The notes under the pieces are model-generated. The model was not told the origin of the DNA and made no database searches. It was given only the letters and a program-made list of their open reading frames with translations. A DNA stretch of 64,000 nt from the NCBI GenBank assembly GCA_033296885.1, contig MU863960.1, forward strand, positions 62,001 through 126,000, in the 5' to 3' direction. Both the position numbers and the translations under genes were made by a program. Positions 44,908 through 55,237 of this stretch are shown one piece after another. This DNA comes from Triangularia verruculosa. Taxonomy: Eukaryota > Ascomycota > Sordariomycetes > Sordariales > Podosporaceae. Numbering within the stretch: position 1 is the first letter of the stretch; every line of letters begins with the position of its first letter.

Positions 44908-46893
44908 GTTGAATGTCTAGAATTGCTGTGTCCAAGAAGATGACGTCGGTGTTAGAGAGCTGCTCGGGGGTGCGATGGGCAAGCGCGCAAACGTGGAGTT
45001 TGATGTTGCGAAAAGCGGAGGTGTGGGATTAAGTTGGACGGACTGGTCCTAGGTTGCGAGGTGACAGGCGGTGCAATGTGAAGGGCAGGGGAAAGGCTTC
45101 GGCTCGGTGTGGCTGCCTCTTTCGCTCTTCGCGCTGTGAGTGGACGGTCGCTGTTTAAGGCCGGTGAGGCTGTGCAAAAAGAGAGCGGCAGAGATTCTGG
45201 GCGCTTCGATGGGTGGGGAAACAGGGCGTGGCCTGACAGCCAATCGCTGTTTTCAGCTAAGATTCTGGCACGTGCTTGTACCAGGGCAAGAAGTTATCTT
45301 TGGGACTTAGACGCGCGGAAAGCCGCGCTTTGTCGGCGTCTACTGATTCAATGAACCGGAATGATCGTCTGATGGGCTCCGATTCCGGGCTTGCTGAACT
45401 TGATTCTGGATGGGTATCGCGGTATCCATCATTTCGCCATGTGTTCAAGATGTGAGACTGTGTTACATGCGGCGGCAGCACAGGACGGCCTCATCTGAGG
45501 CAAATTGGTCAGGGACAGATGCGTCAACGGACCCGGAAACCACCGATACAGATTCTCAACTGTCAAAATTTCCTGGTTGGAAACATGCCTCCCAATAGCC
45601 GCATGAGAAGTAAATCTTTTTCAGATGGACGGACCGTGATGTTTTACCCAGATGAACAGGTCGAATGGTCCGTGCTCTGATATCGAACGAGCATGTGGTC
45701 TGTGCTTCTTTGACGATGGTCATTGTCTTTGAAGACGATCATCGACACTCGACAAACAAAATCACGTCGACGCCGTTGACTTCAGAAAGTACTCTTATGT
45801 TCTTATGATTTGACTCATTCTCTGCGTCTTAAATGAAGCCTTGCAATTCCACGGGAGAAGATGCGGCATCGAGTGCTGCCCAAGGCTAAAAGCACCTGAA
45901 ACCATATTCGTTCATTGCCAGCCAATCGACTTGTCATCCACGCGCAGACTTGAGGATGCGACCACTCGATGCATATGAACCCCAGCTTTTCTTTCTTTCG
46001 CGCCGCCGTGTCTTTTAATGTTACAACGACAGTCCACGTTCTCGCTTCATGGATTGACTGCCGAACCATTGGACCTCAACAACCCGGGGCTCTCCCGTTA
46101 TGCGCTGGCAGCCGCGAAACCCCACTGAAGCTGCCTTGATCGAATGGCCCTCGGTCGCTTGAAACAGGCAAGTTGCTCCTCTTCTGGGGAAATGTCTGGC
46201 ATGGAGTCAATAGGCGCCTGCGGCTTCATTGGCCTGAATGGCAAGAAACATTCTGGGCAATGCGAAACATGCACCAGAAAAGACCCGTGAACCAGTTCTT
46301 TGATCCGTCTCCCCTTGTTACAGCTGCCGGTATGGGAAGCCGCATCGTTATTTTGGGCAGATGGTGAATTGCCCATGACAAGGGCTCGTGCCTTATTCCA
46401 TTGTTATAAACCTGATCCGCCACTTCACACAGGTCTATTGTTGCTCTTTCACCTATTGTCTTTGTCACCATTGGACTCACCATTGTACCCCTGAACAATG
46501 GGAGTGTTTTTCTATTGATCCCTATTTTTCCTTCTTTTCCTACTCCATATCATATTTCTCGCCAGGTCTAGTCACATTTCTCACTTCAAGATATTTCCTT
46601 GTGTTTTTTCTCTCTCTTTTCGTAATTCGACAAACTCTCACTCGATATTTACACACACAACTCTCGATATCTGCTAGCCAGATCTTCATCCGACAATTAC
46701 TTCATCACTTGCCACAACCTGCTGAGCAGTTTACCACCTGGCACAAGCCACATATTGTAAGTACTTATGGACCTAGCACCCTCCCCTTCCCCTCTTGAGA
46801 AGATGGCCCCGGTGGGAAACCTGGTATTCGATCGTCCTGGAAGAATCGACACACGAAAACTGCCTACAAATCGACACCTGGAGAGGATTTGCC
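44908..46893. other. Intergenic region upstream of the SERF-like gene
   Basis: No supported gene in about 2 kb. From 46480 to 46760 the sequence becomes pyrimidine-rich with a GTAAGT at 46758, compatible with the 5' UTR (and a UTR intron) of the gene downstream. Confidence 0.45.
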
Positions 46894-47427
46894 ATGGCAG
46901 AACGAGTCCCTGTATTGGGTAGGCCGGGCACTCCGCACCCGCGCCCGCACCCGCCGAAACCTCCTCCGTTTTCAAGGGCAGTGTCTTTCGTCACTAAAGA
47001 CTATCGGAGCTGCAAATCGCGGGTCTCGGTCTCCTCTTCCTCCGACGAGGATGACTCAGAGGAAGAATCAGATCCCCCTGATGCTCCTGCTGAGCAGTCA
47101 CCGCACCCTGATCGCAGACCACACTGGCCCGTGGGTCCGGGACAACCACCGATCCCTTCTGTTGAAGGACACCAACAGCCTCCTCCTATTGAAGGGCACC
47201 AACAACTTCCCCCTATTCAAGGGCCTCCACAATCCCCTTTCGAACTAGGACCTGGACAACCTCCTTTTCCTGGGCAGGAAGCTCAACCGCCACCGCCATG
47301 GGATCCTGAACAATGGCATCAAGAGCCGCCTCTCCTTGGACGGCAACGCCGGAACCCACCTCCCTCAAGGCCAGGACGCCATCTTTCTCACCGAGGTCCA
47401 TCTTCTCAAACTGAGCACATGAGCTAA
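46894..47427 (+). CDS. Proline-rich ORF of unknown function
   Basis: An ATG at 46894 opens 177 residues, closed at 47427, with no recognised domain. It begins MAERVPVLGRPGTPHPRPHP, has a Ser/Asp/Glu block (SVSSSSDEDDSEEESD) and then imperfect Pro-rich repeats (PIEGHQQLPPIQGPP and variants). It ends 80 bases before the start codon of the four-TM protein gene on the same strand. Alternatives: an independent disordered protein; an N-terminal exon of the downstream gene (not in frame without a splice); or a chance frame in a long 5' UTR. Repeats with amino-acid-level regularity favour translation, but confidence is modest. Confidence 0.4.
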   Translation: MAERVPVLGRPGTPHPRPHPPKPPPFSRAVSFVTKDYRSCKSRVSVSSSSDEDDSEEESDPPDAPAEQSPHPDRRPHWPVGPGQPPIPSVEGHQQPPPIEGHQQLPPIQGPPQSPFELGPGQPPFPGQEAQPPPPWDPEQWHQEPPLLGRQRRNPPPSRPGRHLSHRGPSSQTEHMS

Positions 47428-47507
47428 CCCCATTCAATGAACAATTTACTAACATACCTGTCTTTATAGAACAACCCACACAACCCACACAAACCACCAC
47501 CACCAAA

Positions 47508-48437
47508 ATGTTCAGCCTCGCCACCTCCCCCAAACTCCGCGGCTCCGGCCACCTCATCCTCCACGCCCTCCGCGCCTTCACTCTCATCGCCTTGGTCGTG
47601 GTAATGGTCTCCTGCTGGGCCATGATCGTTTTGTCCGGCCTCACCGGGCACTTCCAATTCTTCGACGTCATCTCCCACTTCTTCGTCTTCTCCATCGCCA
47701 TCGCCCTCTTCATCTCCGAAATCGGCCTCTTCAAACCCTGGTTCTCCAACAACTTCCCCATTCTGGGTCCCGACCACTCTCTCGGTTGGCTCGGCCTCGC
47801 CCTGATGATCACCGGCTGCTCCATCATGGCAGACCTCGTCAAGCCCGCATACAGCATCGACAATCTAGGTCTAGCCATCTGGCGGCTCGTCCTGGCGAGC
47901 GGGATCCTCGCCATCACCTTTGGCGTGTTCAACATGGTCGCGAGCGTGGTGTTCAGGGATAGCGCAAACGGCATCACGGCCCGCAACATCCGGTCCAACG
48001 GCTCCCTCGCCGTCCCAGCCCACCAGAACAGCAAGGAATACTACGACTCTGGGTACCAGTCCTCTGTTAGGAGCAACTCCACTACCCGTGGTAGGTACCC
48101 CGATCCGGTCCAGGACGAGGAGCCGAACCAGAGCCAGCCGTTTTACAAGCGAATGACGAATCACTTCTCGGTTCCCATCCCGCCAAAGTTCAACTTTCGC
48201 AAGTCGAGGCACCTCCAGATCAGCAAGCCGATGCCCATCCACGATGAGAATAATGATGACGATATTGAGAGGGGCAATGGGGGCGGGTATGGCGGTCTAG
48301 GTGGTGTTAATGGTATTCAGAGGAGCAATAGCAGGGCCAGTCCCGTTATCCCCGACATCCAGCGGCCTCCTACGGCGCTTCATCCCGCCTACACGGGAGG
48401 GAGTCACTATTCTACTGCTCATATGGACCGGTTCTGA
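47508..48437 (+). CDS. Four-transmembrane fungal membrane protein (DUF7598/MARVEL-like)
   Basis: One exon encodes 309 residues from an ATG in the context CCAAAATG. Four hydrophobic helices occupy the first 155 residues: AFTLIALVVVMVSCWAMIVL, a second with FFVFSIAIALFISEIGLF, a third GWLGLALMITGCSIMADLV, and a fourth LASGILAITFGVFNMVASVVF. The remainder is a hydrophilic, probably cytosolic tail with Ser/Asn/Pro and a DENNDDDIE acidic patch. The layout and the spacing of Trp, Phe and Gly fit fungal tetraspan proteins now labelled DUF7598, which is given from memory of the family pattern. Role unknown; a plasma-membrane or vesicle location is likely. Confidence 0.75.
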   Translation: MFSLATSPKLRGSGHLILHALRAFTLIALVVVMVSCWAMIVLSGLTGHFQFFDVISHFFVFSIAIALFISEIGLFKPWFSNNFPILGPDHSLGWLGLALMITGCSIMADLVKPAYSIDNLGLAIWRLVLASGILAITFGVFNMVASVVFRDSANGITARNIRSNGSLAVPAHQNSKEYYDSGYQSSVRSNSTTRGRYPDPVQDEEPNQSQPFYKRMTNHFSVPIPPKFNFRKSRHLQISKPMPIHDENNDDDIERGNGGGYGGLGGVNGIQRSNSRASPVIPDIQRPPTALHPAYTGGSHYSTAHMDRF

Positions 48438-49467
48438 TGAGCTTTTTTTTTTTTTCACATCACAACATCACAAATCACTTTTCTTTTTCAGTCTCGTCAT
48501 TCTCTTTTTTTTTATTTGGGATCAAACAAAAGATTTGATAGTCAGCATTGATAAGTGGCGTTTTGGGGAGTCTTCGTTTTTCGTTTTTCAGGGCGTTTAA
48601 AGGGAAGGGAATGAAAGGGGATGGGAAGGGAAAGGGGGAAGAAGGATTTCAAGTATTTGGTATACCCGGGATGGATGGATAGGAGGAGGAAAAGGAGGAA
48701 AGAGATGGGGACAAATGGCAATCATCATATAAGCCCGTATACTCCTAGAGACGTCAACGTCGCATAATTTACCTTAAGAGGCCGATATTGGTCTACAGAA
48801 GAAAAGGATAAAACAGAATTAAGAAAGAGAAAAAAAACTTTGAGGATCGTAATGCTTGTTGTGATGGCTGGGACCAGCCAGTGTGTTTGTAAAAGGTAAT
48901 AATGTAAAAAAACAACAAGCTTATGTATAGATAGATATCCAATGATATTACGCCTCCCCGCCATCTATCATTCCACTACTCTTACTCTATGCCAACAGTA
49001 TATAGTGTACTACTCGATGCCCGCTTCATGCTCATGTATTCAATCTTGTCAAGCCAGCAAGAAAAAAAATCAATCGCTTTTGTATCACATGCCAGCCAAG
49101 CCAAATGCAACGCATCTAAAAATATCACATGTCAAACGTCAAAAACAGGGCAAGCATCCATCAACAACACAACTCTCATTACACTCCCTATAGCCCCCTC
49201 TTCTCCAAGACACAACAACAACGCAAGGCAAGCATGAAACTCAAACCAACCAAACATTTCTGTTAATCTTGCGTCAAGACAAAGCGTGTAAACCCTTCTC
49301 CCCCAACCGAATAGCAAGAAAAAGCCAGATAACCAGACCGTTGCCCGACCGGTATATGTCCGACCGACCCTACCCTGATCCGATCCGATCCTTCTAAAAA
49401 GACAACTGTGTATTGAAGAGCCATGATGCAAAATCATATGATAAAACCCATCAAAAAAAACGCCATT
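48438..49467. other. Intergenic region between converging genes
   Basis: No gene seen in 1.03 kb, which holds two 3' UTRs. It contains T-runs at 48444 and 48507 and a purine-rich stretch at 48597-48715. Confidence 0.5.
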
Positions 49468-50564
49468 CTAATGCTTAGCGGTGACGGCCTCGCCAGTCAG
49501 CTTCTCAACATACGTCTTTGCCCTGTTTGTCCATGATGATTAGTACATGTCCCTGCATGATTGAGTCAAGCAAACAGAGAAAGAAAAAAAACTCACATGT
49601 CACCCATAGCAACCATGCAAACCGTCTGCCAGACACCCAACCCGATACGGGGCGTCACGCCACGGTAAAGACCCTTGACACCGTTGGTCTCATAAATATA
49701 CTTGAACGTATTCCCCACCGTCATCTTCTTGGGACGGTTGGGATCCTCCTTCTTGCTTTGCATCTCGACGCGGATAACCTCAATCGGCTGGTTCCACGCC
49801 GACAAACCACCACCCACCGCCGAAGCAGTGATCTTCTCCACCGCGCTCAGCTTCTCGCCCTCCTTCTTGCCAGTGAAATCCCTGATCCCCTGCTCGGCAA
49901 GACGGGACAGACCGAAGCGGGAGCCCCAGTTGGTCATCTGGCGAATCGCCACGGCGTTGACACCCTTGTTGATACCACGGATGCCCTCGCGGCGGTAGAT
50001 GTCCATAAAGGTGGCCCAGGTGCCGGGGGCCTTTTGGCCGGACGTGGCCATCTTGTGCTTGGTGATCTCGACAGTCTTCATGCAAGTGCAGAAACCCATA
50101 GTAGCGTACGCCTGCGCAACACCACCCGTCACACCGCCGAAGATGCCACCGCCGAACTCACCGGCACCGGCGGCGCGGGCGTAGTATTCGGCTTCCGAGG
50201 CGACGAAGAGGAGGACGGCGCCCTTGGTGGAGGCTTCGATCCAGGCCCAGGGGATGAGACCTTGGTAGACTGTATGACAGAAGAGTCAGCACATGTGTGT
50301 GATTTTGGCAGTATATCAGTGAAAGTGGAAAGACTTACACCCGAGAACACCACCGCGGCTCCAAATACGAGCGAGAGCAGTGCCGAAACCATCACCTCGG
50401 TTCGCCGCCATGGTGGTCTTGATGACCTCCAGGGGCTGGCCGAGGGAGGTGACCTCGAACAGGTTCAAACCGGCGCCCAAGAGCAAGTTGGAGAACTTGA
50501 TGGGCTTCTTCTCGAGCCTGGGAGGCTCGGAGGCCGGAAGGGAGGACGCAATGGCGGCGGACAT
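49468..50564 (-). CDS. yhm2: Mitochondrial citrate/oxoglutarate carrier, Yhm2 type
   Basis: Three exons (50564-50339, 50269-49597 and 49522-49468) encode 317 residues; yeast Yhm2 has 314. It sits in the inner mitochondrial membrane and exchanges citrate for 2-oxoglutarate, supplying cytosolic citrate and NADPH. The three carrier repeats show the Yhm2-specific versions of the signature: SLGQPLEVIKTTMAANR in repeat 1, GFCTCMKTVEITKHK in repeat 2, NQPIEVIRVEMQSKKEDPNR in repeat 3. Other near-invariant blocks are YQGLIPWAWIEASTKGAVL and GINKGVNAVAIRQMTNWGSR. The last 18 residues come from the third exon (DMAKTYVEKLTGEAVTAKH). The neighbour upstream on the same strand is citrate synthase, which makes the substrate. 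Confidence 0.95.
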
Positions 50565-52065
50565 GACTTGGTGACTGTTGCTGTGATAGGGGCCCTGACC
50601 AAGGGAAAAGGGTGCTTCGTCGCAAAGAAGTTTGAGAGAGGAAGAGAGAGTGCGAGAGAGAGAAAGTAAGGTTTACGGAGGACGGGAGAATGTCCGAATG
50701 ATGAGTAGTGATAGTGTGGATATTTGGAAGGCGTGGAAACGCGGGGGGAGCCGGGGGAGGTAGGCGAGGGGCAGCAAAAGGGCGGATTGGTCGGGAACTA
50801 GGGAGTCAGGTTGACGGTGACCCGGAATACGATTCGATTCGCTCTGAAAGCTTGACGCAATATAACCACGCAGTTCCCTAGAAACAATAAAATTGCACGT
50901 GTTACCGATGGAGGCTCAATCAAAGAGGCGAGGTCCCGGCGACTTGAACCTTGGCTCGCCCATGGGGAATGGGGGGGATACCCGCGGTAAAGCGGATAAT
51001 GCAACAGCAGCCAGCAAGGCAAGAAGGGCATATGATAGGGAAGGGGATCCACTTACAAATAACACAGAGATGAGGAGGTATTCGATGGAGGGACGACAGC
51101 AGCGACGGCGATGATGTCGGTGATGTTGTTGTCGAGAGGAAAAGACAAGGGGAAAAAAATCAAAGACAGCAAATACCAAATTCCAGGGGACCCGATATGC
51201 TCTAATGGTTGGGGCAACTTACAGTCGAGATGGCCAATGCCCCGACGCCCTGTGCCCAGGTGCTCCAACTTCTTGGGAGCCAGACCTCAACGCACGCCAA
51301 TGGGCCGACACCCCTGCTGCTCAACCACCCGCCTCGGCACCTCAACAGCAATTATTTTGGGGGGGCCAGTCTCACCTCCAGCTGGTCCCATCGCCGACCG
51401 GACCGGACCAACTTGGGGTAAAGCTGACCCGGCCACTTTTTCAACTTGGTGGATATACACTAGAGATAAGATGCATCGGGTGCCCCTCACCGACAGTTCA
51501 TCTCTTGGAACTGCAGATGTATTCCAAATCTTCCCTTCTCCATAAGAGCCCAACAAAGAGACACCGCCGCCAGCTAGAACACGGCGTCAACGGCCCTGCA
51601 GTGATAATTATTGTCTTCCGGACCGAGCGCACCGAAGAGTAGGTGTGCAACCTCCAATCCAGGGTCCGAAGCCGCAGGTGCTTTAGCTGAGGATTGCATG
51701 TGGCACACGCCCGTTCGACGTCCGCTCCCCTTACTCCCCCCACCCATCCCGCCCGGCCCTGCATGCATTGGAAAGCAAGCATCATTTGTATGTATGTACA
51801 CAGCAGCAGCAGCTAAGAAATTTTGATTGAACATGTGCGTGTGGCCGAGTGGCCCGGAATACGGAAAAGTCTGTATCATACAACTCAAATGGACAGCCAT
51901 CACCCAGAAACCGCATAGCCCCAGTCTAATGCCTTCAAGGGCTCAAGCAATCGCTGAATATTTCCCATCCATTCTATACTGAAAAACCCGTAACGATCCC
52001 TTCGCGCCGAATTTTCCCAACTACCTAACCCATAACCAGCATTACTCCCCGTCCTTGTAGATAAT
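50565..52065. promoter_or_regulatory. Region between the citrate carrier and citrate synthase genes
   Basis: 1.5 kb between two minus-strand genes. The first 150 bases next to the carrier hold AG/GA repeats (GAGAGAGAAAG near 50640-50670), the CT-rich leader of the carrier on its own strand. The rest holds no supported gene; short frames at 51111-51642 look random. Confidence 0.45.
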
Positions 52066-53720
52066 TTACAACTTCTTGCAGATCTCGATCCACTTCTCGG
52101 TCGAGAAAGACTTGGGTCTGTAGAGGCACAAAAGTTAGCTTTCTGTACCTGTAGTAGTTAGACAGAAACGAAGAAAATTAAACTCACCTCTCAATGGGGG
52201 CACCGACGGCGCGGTCAATGATGAGCTGGGGAAGGACACCAATGGCGCGGGAGACACCGAAGAGGACGGTGTAGTAGTTGGCCTCAGTGAGACCATAGTA
52301 CTGGAGGAGCACACCGGAGTGGGCATCGACGTTGGGGTAGGGGTTCTTGGTCTTGCCGTGCTCGGTAAGAACATTGGGGGCGATCTTGTAGACCTGGCTG
52401 ACGAGCTTGAACATGGGGTCCTCGGACATGTGCTTCTGGGCGAACTCGCGCTGGGCGGAGTAGCGGGGGTCGGTCTTGCGGAGGACGGCGTGGCCGTAAC
52501 CGGGGACGACACGGCCCGAGTTGAGCGTGTCCCAGAGGTACTTGGTGATGCTCGCATCCGAGATGTCGTCACCGATGACCTTCTTCATCTCGGTGAGCCA
52601 GTTGAGCACCTCCTGGTTGGCGAGACCGTGGAGGGGACCGGCAAGACCGTTCAGACCGGCAGCGAGGGACAGGAAGGGAGAGCTGAGGGCAGAGCCGACA
52701 AGGTGGGTGGTGTGGGCAGAAACGTTGCCACCCTCGTGGTCAGTGTGGATGGTGAGGTAGAGACGCATGAGCTCAATGAAGTCGGCGTTGTTGCCGAAGC
52801 CGAGCTGGTTGGCGAAGTTGAACGAGTAGTCCTTGTCCTTCTGGACGGGAGCGACCTTGCCGCCCTTGAAGACGTTCTGGTAGATGCGGGCAGCGATGGT
52901 GGGGAGCTTGGCAATGAGGTCCATCGAGTCCTCAAAGGTGTATCCCCAGTACTCCTTCTTGTTGATGCCCTTGGCGTAGGCACGGGCGAAGGAGGAGGTC
53001 TGCTCGAGAGCAGTGACGGCCATGGAGAACTGAGCCATGGGGTGGAGGTCGCTGGGGCAGCGGTCGATCAACTCCTCAACGAACTTGGGGATCTCGGCGC
53101 GGGCGGCCCAGTCGGCAGAGAGGTCGCGGACCTGCTGCTCGGTGGGAACCTCACCGGTGAGGAGGAGCCAGAAGAGACCCTCGGGAAGGGGCTCGCTGCC
53201 GCCGGGGGCCTTGGGGAGGACCTGCTGGCACTCGGGGATGGTCTTGCCGCGGAAACGGATACCCTCCTCGGCGTCGAGGACGGAACCCTCCCACACGAGG
53301 CACTTGATACCACGGGCACCACCGTAGACCTGGTCAAGAGTGACCTTGTCAACGACCTTGGAGCCATGCTCCCTGCGGGTTTAACGACAGCACGTTAGTA
53401 GTAGTTCTCTTTTATATGTAGCGAGCAGGCGAGTAGCAGGCTCGTAAAGGATGGGGGGCCATTGTACTTTCTGAGAGCCTTGATCTCCTCAATCTTCTCG
53501 GGGAGGAGCTCGGCGAAGCGCTCCTTGAGGGTCTGCAGCACAATTGCACGGTCAATGGATGATGTCAGGGCACGGGCGGCGTTGGGCGTCGTCTCGGGCG
53601 TACCTGGGTCTTGGAGGAGTAGCATCTGGCAGCAGTGAAGGCGGTCTGCTTGGTCGCGAAGGACGAAGCCTTCAGCGAAGCCCGGAGGGCGGAGGAGGTC
53701 AGGCGCATCGCAGGAGCCAT
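52066..53720 (-). CDS. cit-1: Citrate synthase, mitochondrial
   Basis: It condenses oxaloacetate and acetyl-CoA to citrate, the entry step of the TCA cycle. Four exons (53720-53604, 53532-53468, 53372-52188 and 52117-52066) encode 472 residues. The N terminus MAPAMRLTSSALRASLKASS is rich in Ala, Ser and Arg without acids, a typical mitochondrial leader, followed by a likely cleavage near RCYSSKTQ. Catalytic residues are present: His in GPLHGLANQ (about 308), His in VPGYGHAVLRKTDPR (about 355) and Asp in PNVDAHSG (about 408). The C terminus (KWIEICKKL) is not a standard peroxisomal signal, so this is the mitochondrial form rather than the glyoxysomal or methylcitrate isoform, though methylcitrate synthases are close relatives. 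A phase-2 splice at 52188 adds the last 16 residues. Confidence 0.95.
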
Positions 53721-55237
53721 GGTTGGGTATCTGGTGTGGAGGTGTGTAGGTGTTTAGGTGAGAAAAAGGGAGGAGGAGAAAAAGTTTCGGGTGATGAAGA
53801 CAGCCAAGCCATAAAAAAAGCGCAGCCCGCCCGCCCCGGCCAGGGAATAGGTTGAGCTTAGCCTAGCCTGCCAGCGTTTGGCAGGCGGTTTTGCGGCTTG
53901 TCCGGACACACGGCAACGGACCGACCGGGGTTCGGCTGTCCCACTGCCTTCCTCACTGACAGTCTTATACATATAGCTACTCTAACTCATCTTCAAGGAA
54001 GGCTGTTGCTGCTCTTAGCCATTTGATCAAGTGTTGCTGGCACTCCCAAACAGGGGGTCTGTTCAGAAGCTCCCTGTGATGCAATTTTCCCCTCTTTCCA
54101 AAGGCTTCTCTGAAGTGGATGCATGGTTACAAAGGTGCTATCACCCGGGTATTAAATGGAGAGCCCCTCCGGTAGATGGCACGGGAGCTTCAGGAAGACC
54201 CCAACACCCCGTGAGCTGCCCTTTGGTTTTTGGCACTTTGATGAGCTATCTCAAAGGGTTGACGTCACGGCACCTATCTCGAAGCTGCTGCAGCACAAGT
54301 GCTTCCCAGAAGCTAGCTCTCTCCCTGGAGTTCCAGACAGCTGAGGCAGGTTTGATACCCCGAGGACAGTTTGCTGTTTCGTAAAGCAAGTCCTGTGGCA
54401 AACCTCAGATGTGAAGTATTCGAAATGTTTTACCGAGCGAAACACGACCTTCGGCCAAAGGGAAATTCTCGTGAACCACTGCATGGCCGCTCGCCCGTTC
54501 GCTGCACTTTGGCGTGGCGCGGGGTTCCTCGTGGCCGGCTGCTTGGCAGCTGCCTCGGAGCAAGCCACAGTCTTGGCTGCTCCCGCCACACACAACCCCG
54601 GCCCAAGAAATGCACCCTCGTCAGGAATAAAAAGCTACCAACCTGTTCTCCAAAAAAGCGCTCTCTTCCCCGCCTCCTCTCCAGCTTCGCGGCAACAGGC
54701 CATCTCGATCTTTCTTCGATTCCATCAAGACAACTTCATCAAGAACGGATTTCTCATCAATTTCTAACCTTGCGGTAGCCCAGCGTATTTCCCCCAAGGG
54801 CCTCCTAGAAGAATCTTTTGAGCAGGATTGTACCGAGTGGGCATTCGTCTGTTGGAGAGCATTTTCTGCTGCGTGGCTGCTCCCCAGAAAAAAACACGCA
54901 ATACGCGTCTTTTGGCGTTTGCGCTTGCCTTCAGGTTTCGTCCGAACGTAACTTGGTGAACACGACGCGACCTCCAAAAACCTAGTAATTTGCTGGCTGG
55001 CTGCTGTTCCCTCGAGGACATTGACAACGACTTGAGAGAGATTGGAGGGCCCGCCCAATTCAAACCAGAAACCACCGTACTTTTATTCGTCTATTGTGAC
55101 CTAGGAGCATGGCATAGATTTTGATCATCTGCTACCCCGCCTAGTTTCACTTGTATCATATCTACATCTACGTCTTCGACTTTTTCTCTTTTCCCCGGCT
55201 GCTATCATCACCTATCAGTCGCCCACAATATCCAAAC
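53721..55237. promoter_or_regulatory. Divergent promoter region between citrate synthase and the Seb1/Nrd1-like gene
   Basis: 1.5 kb between divergent genes, expected to contain both promoters. Several frames of 60-145 residues on both strands look random. Nothing specific is assigned. Confidence 0.45.

Noticed and set aside
50920..50970. GGTTCAAGTCGCC (minus strand), B-box-like
   Set aside because: No A box at a suitable distance and no cloverleaf.
51836..51870. GTGGCCGAGTGGCCCGG, A-box-like text of a Leu/Ser tRNA
   Set aside because: No B box or acceptor stem downstream.
52319..53398. 359-codon open frame antisense to citrate synthase
   Set aside because: Same effect: a shadow of a strongly biased gene, with a repetitive Gly/Val/Glu/Leu translation.
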